Assembly: GCF_958979055.1 (NCBI RefSeq)
Contig: NC_084891.1
Coordinates: forward strand, 1,131,001-1,195,000
DNA: 64,000 nucleotides
Origin: Alnus glutinosa
Taxonomy: Eukaryota; Streptophyta; Magnoliopsida; Fagales; Betulaceae
Reading direction: 5' to 3'
The position numbers and the translations under genes were made by a program. The notes under the pieces were generated by a model. It searched no databases. It was not told the origin of the DNA and saw only the letters and a program-made list of their open reading frames with translations. Shown here one piece after another: positions 11,982 to 22,879 of the stretch (within the stretch, counting starts at the first letter, position 1; each line of letters starts with the position of its first letter).

Positions 11982-12649
11982 CACTCATTGGAGGACACAT
12001 ATCATTTCTCAAATTTTTAATTGGTTAAATTGAGAAATTGTTATTCGGGTTTTATGTTTATGAAAATATTTATTGAGTTTCAAAAAAAAAAAAAATTGGC
12101 CATTTTAACCTTTTGATTCTTTTTTTTTTTTAAGATAACCTTTTGATTCTTTGAATTGATAAGATTAGTCTTTTCGTTCATGACCCGCTTATTAACTGTA
12201 AAATAATTTTAAAAAATCACTTAGGACTTATCATAAGCTGTCACTTGTATATTTTTATCATATTAGTATATTTCATGAAACAATAATAATAATAATAATA
12301 ATAAAAAAGTAGCAATTGGGAAAATTCCTTTCGTTGATGATGGTCGGGATGTCCAAACATATTGGCATCCACGAGAATGAATAATTTGGATAATTAATGT
12401 GAGGAAGTCTATATATTTTGAGCTACTCATACATATGAGTCTTATATAGTTATATGGACCCTCTAAAAAACCGCAATTCACCTAAAAAATTGAAAATAAA
12501 TTAATTGTTATTATTGTTAAACATTATACTTTTATTTTATAATTATCTGATGATACTGACGTAACAGTTACAACTAATTCTGTATCAGTTATTATTAAAA
12601 AAAAAAAAAATTGATTAGAATGATCACTTTTGAATTGCGAAATAATTAT

Positions 12650-12652
<3 letters not shown>

Positions 12653-12726
<74 letters not shown>
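12653..12726. repeat. (AT)n microsatellite
   Basis: About 37 AT units located about 130 bp upstream of the RING-gene start codon. Length is likely polymorphic. Confidence 0.95.
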
Positions 12727-12729
<3 letters not shown>

Positions 12730-12850
12730 CAAAATAGAATAATAAAAAAAATAAATTAAAAAAGTGAAGTAAAGCATTTCTGTTATTCTTTACAAAATAT
12801 TGATAGATCAGCAGAGTGTCTGTCGGAGAGAGAGGGACAGGGACAGAGAG

Positions 12851-15800
12851 ATGGACGGTCCTCCGGCGAACGATTGCTGTTCGGTGTGCCATGGCAGCTT
12901 CAACACTCCCTGTCAAGCCAATTGCTCCCACTGGTTCTGCGGTGCCTTTCTTCTTCTTCTTTGTTTGATTGCTTGCAAAATCTCAGAAATTCTTTCTTTC
13001 TTTCCCTTTTTTTTTTCTCCCCGATTGCCGGCATTGCCAGTATAGAAAACTGGAAAATGAATACCACAAAAACACTCTTTGGAAACTTAATCACCAAGAT
13101 TTCTCTGTTATTCTGTTTTTTCTCAATTTTCTCGGCCGCCATAACCGACGCTTATGCCATACACGGGATTTTAACAGTGAATTCGAGTGTCATTTTACTA
13201 AATTGCTTGAGATGTGTATAGGTTAAATTTGATATGTATATTCTTGGATAAGGTGAAGTCTTTTCAGCTGGTTAGGTCATGTATGATGAAGATTAGCGAC
13301 TAATGATGATATTTTAAGCCAAATTATAATTGAATTGTTTTGCGATATCAATCCTATGCAAAATCACTATTTGCTAATGATGATTTCTATCTTTGGTTGA
13401 GTATCTGTTTCAGATTTTATATTTGCTTACTGAATGAAGTTGCGTATAACATGACTGAACAAATTGTTTTTATTTTGTTTATGTGTTATTTTCACTCTAA
13501 TTGCACTGATGTTAAATTATATCAATGTAAGGATAGATTTTAAAGAAAATGGTTCTCGACGACATTATAAGAACTTACTAACCTAGAAATATATATTTTT
13601 TGATAAGTAAATACAACTTACACACCTGAATAGAATTGAACCCATGATTTTACTCTCAACCCGTGAAAACCTAGAAGTGCCGGTCTAAAATATTTTAAGA
13701 TAAATTTACTTATGATTAACGAATTTTGCCAGATAGCTACATTCTCGTAGTGCATCACTGCATTTTTCTTGTATTATCTAGCCTTAGAATTTTTATTGTA
13801 AAGATACCTATCTGTTAGTGTGAAATATGTAACAAGATAAATACTTTTACCTGAAGATTCTTGTATTATCCAGCCTTAGAATTTTTATTGTAAAGATGTC
13901 TATCTTTTAGTGTGAAATATGTAATAAGATAAATACTTTTACTTGAAGAACTATGTAAGATTGAGATGGTATTTGGATAATGACTTCTTTTTCAAAAACA
14001 TTAGGGTCATCAGGTAGTTAATTTGTTGTCTCTTCGTGTTTAGGCAATTGTATTTTGCTTGTTTGGGATCATGGGTCCGCAATTCAGCCATGTAGATGCC
14101 CCCTATGTCGTCGTCAAATTTCCTTGTTGGTTCCTGGAGAGGCTTCATCAAGGCGGCGTCACGACCCTGAGGTTGCTGAGATTCTAGGAAAGGTGGCAAC
14201 ATACAATCGCCTCTTTGGCGGGCATACTAATGGTCTCATTCAGGTCTAGAATCATATCCACAAAATCTTTTAAATAGGATAGCATCATTTCTAACATATT
14301 TTTCTCATATGCAATTGCATTCATATCTTGGGACCCTGCAGTGGGTCTCTGTGAATTGACATCTGAAAGATGTTTTCTTTCAACAGAGAATGCAGGACCT
14401 TCCATTTTTTCTCCGAAGGTTGTTACGAGAAATGATGGATCCTCAGAGATCTCTTCCTCTTGTTATTAGAGCCCGTGTCTATATAGCAGTTAAGTGAACA
14501 GCATAGATATACAAACAAGTGTGGCAGCATCTTTAATTTCTGTTAGATCCATCCTTATGTCATCACTCATCATCAGCAGCAGCATTATTATCTGTTAATT
14601 TGGCATACAAGCTGCATAGTTTGTTACTATACCTTAGGTGGCATTTTTTATTACATTGCATTAATCTGGATCTTTAAAGTCCTGGATATTATTTAACGTT
14701 GTCATCTAGAAATTGTCCAACTTGCTCTGTGATCCATATTATCAAAGCTGATGGGGAAAATTCATTGATTTAGTACCATGTACTTGTTGAATAATGTGAT
14801 GCGACTTAAGAATGACCCAAAATTTGAGTTAATAGGGAATGCTTTAAGGGTTGTGGTTTGGGGGGATTGAGCAACGGCAATGCTGTTGGGGTTAGAATAA
14901 TGATTCCCTTACAACCCCCTCTACATTGTGTGGGTCTCACATGTAGGACCCACACAATGTGAGAGAGGTTGTGTGGGAATCACTCCCTGTTAGGGTTATC
15001 GCTTGGCCATGAACTGCACATGTTGATGTTAGCAGATCCCTATCTGAGTGATTCAACTGTCCTTATCCTTTGGTAATGACAGGATTGTGACACTTCTCAC
15101 GAGTCACGACCCAAGATACCTCATTCTTAAGACACAGCTGTCACTGGCCAATAACCGGCTAAAGGACAAATGGTCTTTCACTATAAATACCTAGGCTCGA
15201 TAATCAATAAGGGCACAAGGAACCCATGAATCCCAAATGCCTAAAACATTGCAAAAAGAGAATTATTATTATTATTATTCATCCCCTCCTTGAGATTCGA
15301 ACATCTCATCACTCAGAGACACCAAATCCAACATCTTGACCCTCTTCAAGTATAACCTTATTCAGACTCAACTAGGGAATCTCGTCAAAGATCCCTCAGT
15401 CATTGCCATTAACCTGAAACTTACGTTTCTGCCTTGCTTTTCCATCCTGTTACTTCCTTAAGGGCTTCCATTTGTGCGGTTGATTGCACCTCTCTTCCTT
15501 TAAACCCCCAGATTAACCTTTAAGCCTAATCTTCCTCAGCTTAACCCCAAAAACACTCTTTTTTTCTTTTTTTCTTTTTTAAATGTTTGTTGGGTTGTGC
15601 AGAATTCTGTGATTAAGCCACCTCAACCTTCTTTTGGTTTCTTAGTCTCCCTCGTGGACTTAATTGCTACTTTTCTTTTTCTTTTTCTTTTTTCTCTTTA
15701 TTAGGGGGTTCCCTTTGTGTTCCCGTGTGTACTTGGGTTGCATCCTCTCAAGTGCTTTTCATTAATTTTTTTAATAGAAAAGTAAAACTAAGCCTAGCCT

Positions 15801-16584
15801 TCCTAGCCTTTTGACATACTTGGAGCTTGGCCACAAACTACGGTTTAGTGGAGTATATCAAAGAAGATTCAGAAAACATGGGGGTGAGTTTTAGAAACAT
15901 ATACCACCAAAAAAAGAGAGGAAAAAACCAAAAAGAGTTATGATTCTTATATATATTGCAGGCCAACTTTTACATTGCAATGATTGACATGCTAGAAGTG
16001 TTCAAATCGGTATATTCTGTTGTTGTATTGCCGAATAATCTTGTAGGTCTTCATTTGAAACTGCATGCGCTATAGTGTAGCTGCATCTGACGAGTATGTA
16101 AAGATGTAGTTTTTTGTTGTTATAAGCTGTATCCACATTCCCAGTGTATGTTGTAATTTAGGGAGAGTTATATTCTTTCAATCTTTAGGTTGATAATATT
16201 TACGATATTGTGTTTTTTATTGACTAACCGTCTCGAATTTTCAGTTTGATAATTTTATTAATAGCCAGAGCTTTAAATCTTAGTGGTATTTCAAGGACAG
16301 GTTCTTACTCTGTTTCGTATGTACAGATGATACTAAGTGGCGTCTACGTAGTCAGCCCGGTTGACATTATTCCAGAAGGTATCTTGCTGTTTGTACATCT
16401 TATTTGTTGAGTTCTTGTGGTAGACATGTTTTGGTAACTGAAGGTGATATAATCTATCAACTGTACTACAGGAATATTGGGAATAGTTGGGCTCTTGGAT
16501 GATCTCCTTATAGTGCTTATCTGCTTCCTGCATGTTTCTGCCATTTATCGGTCGGTGCTCTATGCCCGTCATGGAAGTTCATGA
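12851..16584 (+). CDS. E3 ubiquitin ligase, RNF170 type (RING + DUF1232)
   Basis: Five exons: 12851-12941, 14044-14243, 14387-14488, 16327-16378 and 16472-16584; 558 nt, 185 aa, phases consistent. The C3HC4 RING is at residues 10-52: CSVC, NCSHWFCGNC and CRCPLC give Cys10, Cys13, Cys25, His27, Cys30, Cys33, Cys49 and Cys52. The C-terminal half (VYIAMILSGVYVVSPVDIIP, then GILGIVGLLDDLLIVLICFL) is a DUF1232-type hydrophobic region with two probable membrane segments, as in plant RNF170-like ligases. The family is known for ER-membrane ubiquitin ligases; the specific substrate is unknown. The start ATG sits just after a GAGAGAGAGGGACAGG purine run and leaves only nine residues before the RING, which matches what I recall of plant homologues. 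No defect seen. Confidence 0.92.
14886..14998. mobile_element. Short hairpin MITE in RING-gene intron 3
   Basis: Near-perfect inverted repeat about a central ACATGT: GATTCCCTTACAACCCCC...CATTGTGTGGGTC pairs with GACCCACACAATG...GAGGTTGTGTGGGAATC. Outer ends GGGGTTAGAATA / TAGGGTTATC also pair roughly. It could fold into a stable stem in the pre-mRNA. Confidence 0.75.
15080..15420 (+). mobile_element. LTR fragment (gypsy-like) in intron
   Basis: It contains a TATAAATACCTAGGCTC promoter-like start, CATTGCAAAAAGAGAATTATTATTATT and CCTCCTTGAGATTCGAACATCTCATCACTCAGAG. This order resembles the R-U5 part of Ty3/gypsy LTRs. There are no internal genes, and the ends are not resolved. Confidence 0.5.
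15620..15840 (+). mobile_element. LINE 3' tail remnant in intron
   Basis: Contains the sequence CGTGTGTACTTGGGTTGCAT, close to the 3' end shared by the LINE copies at 27180-27800, 58640-59285 and 61969-62329. No reverse transcriptase remains. Confidence 0.55.
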
Positions 16585-16980
16585 GCTGTCCTGTCGACTC
16601 GACAGAAGAGAGAGCAACGATAAAGGTAAAGGAAGAGTTCATACATTCTCAGCAGAGAGCAGGATTGTTGGTTTTTCTTTTTTCTCTTTCCTTTTTTGGT
16701 GGCCTTCACTAAACCTAGACAGGTTTCCTTTCTTTTTTGCCCTTTCTCGCTTCTCTCGGTTTGTTTCCGTTGCCATGCAATGGCAAAGCTTGCTTCATCC
16801 CCCGTCTCTCTTAACGTAAACACACTTTTTGTAATCAAACGTAGATGTTTCTCTGTGGATAATGTTGTGTTTGTAATAATGTTGTGTTCATTTTGTTTCA
16901 TATTATGCAGCAAAGGGAAAAGACGTTACTACAGTACCGCAGAGCACTTCAACAATACGCTAACATTTCTACGGCAGTAG
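16585..16980 (+). other. 3' UTR region of RING gene, possibly spliced
   Basis: Downstream of the TGA, AAAG|GTAAAG (16626) and a pyrimidine-rich tract ending TATTATGCAG|CAAAG (16910) have the form of an intron. The segment after it reads QREKTLLQYRRALQQY before a stop, but it is not in frame with the gene because the TGA precedes it. I read this as a 3' UTR intron or a decayed extra exon. Confidence 0.35.
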
Positions 16981-16989
16981 AATTAGGCT

Positions 16990-17510
16990 GATAATTTTTT
17001 ATACCAATAGCGAGCTTGGTACAAACTTTACACGAAATTAGTAGATTAGATTTTAGAGTTTTGTATAATTGGATTCGGGTCGACTTGAATTAACCCATTT
17101 AATAAAATGGTCAATTCCGAGTCAACCCATTTAATTCATGGCTGACTTGTTTGACCCACATGATTATAAAATCAGGTTTTTTTTTTTTTTTTAAACCCCA
17201 TATGCAAAAAAGTCACCAAAACTTTCTTTATCATCTTAGGGTCTCTCAGAATTTATGTCATGAATACTTGATTTAATTTTTATTTATAAGTAATATAATT
17301 TTTCATTTATTTGAGTTAATTTTTAAATAATGAGTCAAATTGATCGTATCGTGGTATCTACTTATTTAAATGGGTCGTGTTAGGATTGAGGGGTTTGACT
17401 CGTTTACTTAAACAAGTCATGTTAGGGTTGATCCTTTACAAGTTGGCGAGTTGGTCGACCTGACACGACTATGACTGTGACACGCTAATTCGGATTGCCA
17501 ATCCTAATTG
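16990..17510. repeat. Dispersed non-coding repeat family, two units
   Basis: Same layout as 4596-4935: AACCCATTTAAT, GACTCGTTT-ACTTAAACAAGT, TTAGGGTTGA, CTGACACGACTATGAC and ATTGCCAATCCTA. It has no coding capacity. Confidence 0.55.
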
Positions 17511-17559
17511 AATACCAACATTTTTTATTTCTCTATTTATTTTAACATAAGGGAATCCA

Positions 17560-18230
17560 CAATGGCTTGTGGCTTGTGTGCATTTTTATTTAAAATAGCT
17601 AACTAAAGGCTGCATGTTCTATTTTAGATAATGGCTTTTCAAATGGACTCCAAATCCGATTATCTATTCTTTCGTTATACTATTTTAATATTATTTCCTT
17701 ATTTCTTTTCTAAAGATTGTATTTTTCAATGGCCATTTTTTTTCTAAAGGTCATATTTTTTAACGGGTGGTATTTGCCAACGATCATATTTTTCTACAGT
17801 AGTAATGTCCCAACGATCATATTTTTTCAGTATAAATAGAATAATCTGTTCTCTAATTTTTTATCCATATGAACTCAAATTTTTTTGATTCATTCATTAT
17901 TTTATTTCTCTTTGTCAAAATGTAATATTCTTATAGACCTTTGTTAAAAGAGTAATGCTATTTACTATACTGTATACGAATAGCATACAATTAGGATGTT
18001 GTGACAGTGAAAATCAGTCATTAATTTTTTATTTTATTTAAAAAAATATTGATATAAACGTTGATTTTCACTCTCAATTCTGGTTTTATGATAGAATATT
18101 CTCATAAGAATGTCAAGCATATTGTGATAACAATTTTTTTTTTATTATTATTAAGAATTGTGATATTCTCATCAGAGCAACATATGTGAACACATATATC
18201 ACCACGACCATCTCTTTATTGTTTTGTTGG
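17560..18230 (+). mobile_element. PIF/Harbinger-related 5' end, without transposase
   Basis: Over about 300 bp this matches the reverse complement of 24400-24720, the 5' end of the Harbinger relic. Shared landmarks are GATTATCT(A/G)TTCTTT, AACGATCATATTTTT, CCCAACGATCATATTTT, CAGTATAAATAGAAT and GATAGAATATTCTCA. The TATAAATAG is the probable element promoter. An extra block at about 17945-18065 (AGTAATGCTATTTAC to CGTTGATTTTCACTCTC) is absent from the other copy and may be a further small insertion. No coding part follows. Confidence 0.65.
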
Positions 18231-18699
18231 ATAAATTTTAGCTTAATAGTTCAAAACCACCAAAATTAAATATTGAGCTACAATATATGAAACAAATATG
18301 ATCACCACGAGTAAGGTTCATGGTCCTTGATGTTCTTGATTTGAGGGCCAACAACTGATTGCAGAAACCAAGTCAGGAATTCTTCAAGAGTGTGAAAGAA
18401 ACATCAATGGGATTTTTCACTTTAATTCCAAAATAAATCCCATTCTTATCGATCTCTTGGACTTCTCAGATGCTTTAAACATCGATCAATGGGATTTATA
18501 TCATTTTGATTGCTGTGAATAGAAGAAAAATGAAGAAACTTTTTATAATACAATTAATGGCGTCTTTGGCTCCATATCTAAGAGTCCAATTTTTATTTTT
18601 CATTTTTTGAAACACATGATATAGAAAAAAATAAAAAATAAAAACCCAGAAATGTCACAAATAGAAATGAGTATGACATAGAGATTGGGATTTTAAATA
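18231..18699. other. Intergenic DNA, nothing recognised
   Basis: AT-rich sequence without a supported gene or repeat. Short fragments at 18300-18480 lie on the same side as the kinase-like relic and may be decayed 3' sequence of it, but no motif is readable. Confidence 0.35.
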
Positions 18700-18920
18700 A
18701 ATTAAAAAAAGATTTAACAAAACCTCTTTAAGACAGAGATAAAGTTCCATGATAACTAGTAAACATCCGAAATCCCCATACCTTGGGGGTGAGTCGAACA
18801 CTATGTTGCTGGCTTTTATGTCGCTAGGAAGTAGAGTCCTCTTCTAACACCCATTATGAATATGATCCAACGCATGAACCATCTTATAAGTTATAATATA
18901 TATTATCATGTGCCTTCCTT
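18700..18920 (-). pseudogene. Receptor-like kinase fragment (L-type lectin RLK-like)
   Basis: Minus-strand translation reads ALDHIHNGC, a stop, KRTLLPSDIKASNIVFDS and, shortly after, YGDFG. This matches the catalytic loop of lectin receptor kinases (ALxYLHNGCxxxVLHRDIKASNIMLD...GDFG), but the HRD is damaged and the activation segment is missing. Stops and deletions rule out function. The assignment rests on one motif. Confidence 0.45.
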
Positions 18921-18954
18921 TCCAGTTAAGTGTTGATTCTTCACTTCAAAATAC

Positions 18955-19420
18955 TTTAATGATCTTCATAAACAGTCATGGTGGATATTGAATTTGCATA
19001 GAGTGCATTCTAGGGCCACACTGTCGAAATTCTTATCACATGGAGGAGAATAGTTCAGTCTCTGGAGATGAGCAGGAAAGTTGCATTTTGCACAATAATA
19101 GAATTAGTGATTTTGATATCTTCATTTTTCACAAATTAGACAATAGTATTATTGATAATGATCTTCAGCAATGTAGATGATCTTGAGAAGATGATCATCA
19201 TATTTGTGCTGCCTAGCTACGAGCAAGTTGCATTGGGAGGAGGCGGAGCATTTGTATTCGAGACCCAATACTGGCTTCTCGCACCCGAAGTAGACAACGC
19301 CCACAAAATGGAGAAGTTGTTAGCATTGGGATTTATGATCACCGTTGGTTGGTGGCAGCTGTTTGGTCTTCTTGTGGAAAATGATGGCGATGATCAATGA
19401 GATTAGTGGGAAATGATTTC
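18955..19420 (-). pseudogene. DC1 (Cys/His-rich C1) zinc-finger protein fragment
   Basis: On the minus strand, in one reading path with stops: CNLLVARQHKYDDHLLKIIY, then AEDHYQ-YYCLICEK, then FYYCAKCNFPAHLQ and LECTLCKFNIHHDCL. These follow the plant DC1 order (HKYDxHxLKL, YYCxICE, FYYCxxCxFxAHxxC, LxCxxCxFxIHxxC). Several stops make it a relic. The 82-aa plus-strand open frame at 19152-19400 is antisense to this and has no family of its own. Confidence 0.65.
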
Positions 19421-20424
19421 TGCTTATCTAACCTCTGGAGTATAAGACCAAGTCCTTATTCCCAGGTTGAGATGGAGTAATATTGCTTAAAAAGTCTTTT
19501 TTTTTCTTATGTCATTTTGTGATAAATATATCAGTATTGAATTTGGATCAAATAGTACTTTTAAAAAGCATATTATTTACTTATTTGTGATAGATTTGCA
19601 TTGCCCCAATTCCAAATCCTATGTGCCAAGTAACTTCCCAGGTAAATAAAAGCAAAAGATTAGCATGGCCCACTGAAGAAGAAAAAGAAAGAAATCGATC
19701 ACTTGTATATGCAGCTAGTAACAAGTAATCATCTCACGCCCACACCAAAGGCCAAAAACTCCAACCAAACACCTGCAATATGAGGTAGTGTTTGATCACT
19801 ACATACCAAAGTCGCATACACTGGAGGGTTTGCTTAACTATATCATAACTATGATACATTTGTTTTATCATAATATCCCTATTATGGAATATTTATCGCA
19901 TAAATGAAAAATTAATTTAAATAATGAGACACTTAAAAGTTTAACTTGGTCGCCGGTAAGCTTATAACCATCAAAAACCCCAAACTCCAAATGAACAACA
20001 TTATGCAATGAGAAATTATTCACACATCTTCATACAACCAAGTTTCAAATCTACCATTGAATTTGTGAGACCCAATATAGATTCCATAAATCTAATGATA
20101 AATTTAATAATGAGAAGTGTAAGAGATGTATTTGTATCATTTTTCAAGTATAACTCTGCATCACCAAAATGTTTAAATAAATCTTTAAGAAAACAATTTT
20201 AATTAAAATACAAAGTTTAGGATAAAAAAAATAGGAATAACAATACACAACAATAGTTCAAAAGACATTGAGAGAAATATTACCTTAATCACTTGTAACA
20301 AATATATTTGTACCTTACACATTGACTCTGTAAAAGTTAGAATATGAAATTTGTCCTACACATTGAAGAACTAAAAAGCTTTCACACAGATATTTGAAAA
20401 AAAACCTTGTAATCTTTTATTTGC
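19421..20424. other. Intergenic DNA downstream of the PPR pseudogene
   Basis: AT-rich with no coding signature. The final 100-200 bp probably include the old 3' UTR of the minus-strand PPR gene. Confidence 0.4.
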
Positions 20425-22236
20425 CTAATTAGAAGACAACAAGTCAATCAAAATGGTCGCAGTGATCGCATTTGCCGAGAAACCATTTTCAACCATCATC
20501 TGAAGATATTTCACTGCCCATGATGTCTCATTATGTCGCAAGAAGCCTTGAACGATTGTATTATATGTGAAATGGTCAGGTGAACAACCATTTTCCTCCA
20601 TTTGCTCAAATAGCACCCTCGCTTCCTTTAGTAGTCCCTCTTTGCAAAGTCCTTTGATCATTATAGTGTAAGTCCAAACATCAGGTTGCAAGCCTTTCAT
20701 AGAAAGAGTATTAAACAGTTCTCTTGCGGTCGTTAGTTTCCCAGCATTACACATACCATCAATTAAGATGTTGTAAACAACAATATCAATGTCTACCTTT
20801 TTGGCTTCCATCTCTTGAAACAATTCCATTGCTTTAGAAAATTGTAGGTTCTTACACAGGCCATTTAACAAAATAGCACAAGTCTGGAGATTTGGAGGTT
20901 GCCCACAAACTTGCATCTGATGGAGTAACTCTAGTGCATTCTTAAGTCTCCCAACTCGGCAAAACCCGCCTATAAGAGTGGTGTAAGTGACAACATTGGG
21001 AATCATGCCATTGTTAGTCATTTCATGGAAGAGACTCATTGCCTCATCAATTCTTTTATTTTTACAATATCCATGGATCAATATGCTATAGCTAACAATA
21101 GAAGGTAAAAAAACCCTTTCGAACCATCGTATCAAACGCTTTGACAGCTTCATCCATTTCATTTTGCAAACAGTAACCATCAATTAAAGAATTGTAAGTG
21201 ATTGTATTAGGCTCTATGCCTTTTTGAATCATCACATCAAAAACTTCTTTTGCTTCTTTCAACATCCCTTTTTTGCCAAGTGTGTCCACCAATGTGTTGA
21301 ATGTACACACATCTAGCATGATTTTCCTTTCCACCATCTCATTCAATAGTTTAGTTATATCCTTCCACCGGCCGAAATTGCATAGGCAATGAATTAAGAA
21401 TTGTAAGTGAAAACGTTTGGCTGAATTCCTCTATTTGTCATTTCAGACAAAAAAGTCAAAGCCTCAGGTACCAATCTGTCCTTACATAAACTATCAATGA
21501 TTGTGTTATACAACACTGCATTACGTTCAAGATTTCTTTCTTCCATCTTTCTAAACAACCTAATAGCCACCCTGGTCTCACCTGTTTTACACAAACCGTT
21601 TATTAATGTTCCATAGGTAATTGTATCAGGTTTGTAGCCTATCTTCTCCATTTTGTTTGCCAACTTTACAGCTTCAGCAATTCTACCCTGCATACAAAAC
21701 CCCTTGACAAGAGTATTAAGAATTATAGAGTCCGGTTGAAAATCAAGTTTCAAAATTTTTGCTAAGATAGAGAAGCCGAAATCCACCCGGTTCAAATGGC
21801 AGAAGCAATTAATCAGAACGCCCAGAGTACAAACATCTGGAGCAACTCCTAGCAATTCCATTTCTTTAATCAGAAAAATCACGGTTGAGTGACGCTTCAT
21901 TCTTGCAATTGCAGTCAGCAATTGAGTAAAATCCATGAGGGAAGGCAAAGGGTGTATGTGAAGCATTCTATCAAACAAGCCCAAGGCATCATCAAGATTC
22001 TTTAAGCTTCGAGATCTGCAACGATCTCTCACAGATTGCAAGAACTGATCGGGGCTTTCCACAATATCTCTACCACTACTGGTAGTGTTAGCAGATGTAG
22101 CACTAAAACTACGACAAGGATAATAATAAAAATTTTGAGCATTTAAAGAAACCCTAAAATGAAAATAACGAGTATGGTTAAGCAAATAATTGAAGAAGAA
22201 AGCAAGAGAGTTTGTAGACTTAGCAGCCGTACCCAT
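20425..22236 (-). pseudogene. P-class PPR protein (restorer-of-fertility-like), frameshifted
   Basis: Intronless, from ATG at 22236 to a stop at 20425; about 600 aa once the frame breaks are ignored. The N-terminus (MGTAAKSTNSLAFFFNYLLN, Arg and Ser rich) is mitochondrial-presequence-like. About 14 tandem 35-aa repeats follow (for example DTITYGTLINGLCKTGETR, NVVTYTTLIGGFCRVGRLK, DVWTYTIMIKGLCKEGLLKE), the pattern of RFL-type PPRs that bind mitochondrial RNA. Two single-base breaks split it: near 21395 one T is missing (TCTTAATT where TCTTTAATT restores SLIHCLC), and at 21107-21113 a run of seven A/T has one base too many (six restore GFLPSIVSYSILIHG). No other stop is seen, so this is either a very young pseudogene or an intact gene with two sequencing errors. 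Confidence 0.85.
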
Positions 22237-22609
22237 TTCCTGATGTAGTGGCTCTGCTCAAGAGAAACAAGCGGAAAAGAGGAAGATCTGAATCTGATGT
22301 AATAGTGGCTCTGGCTCTGGCTCAAGAGAAACGGCAGTCGTTTTCCGCTTGCAGAACATGGGATCTTTCTTTCTTTCTAAACATTGTTTACAAAGCACAC
22401 GTGTCACCTCCATCCATATCCAGCGAGATTTTTGTTTGACACCTCGAAAGGACAGGTTTGCCCTTATACGGGATTTTTTTTTTTCTTTTTTTGGGATCTG
22501 GCTTTAAACTACAGCGGATAGAAAAAATATATTCCAAAGTACTTCAAACTTTTATCTTGTGAGGAGGGAAAATAATAATATATAATTTTATATATATTTT
22601 TTTCTTGGG

Positions 22610-22642
<33 letters not shown>

Positions 22643-22879
22643 ATATTCTAATTTTGATTGCTTTTTAAGTTTTTTTTTTTTTTTCTTCAACTTTTATTTT
22701 TTTGAAAGAAAAAAAAATCTCAGTTTTACTGGGCAACGCTAATGGAGTGTCAATTTTGCCGCAAAATAGTTCTTTTATAGGTCAAGTGTCACGCTTGTCA
22801 ATTCGATGGCTCTTTGAAAATGATTATTAGTTTAAACTTTAAATGGGTTTAAATGTATTTTTCCTCAAAATTTTTAGTT
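22237..22879. other. PPR upstream region with poly-G run
   Basis: Contains the promoter side of the PPR gene, a G run of about 30 bases (22612-22641) and T-rich sequence. I see no gene. Confidence 0.5.

Noticed and set aside
12524..12931. Minus-strand open frame with long Ile-Tyr repeat
   Set aside because: Produced by the (AT)n microsatellite.
16569..16913. Minus-strand Lys-rich open frame
   Set aside because: Antisense to the RING gene 3' end; no family and low-complexity composition.
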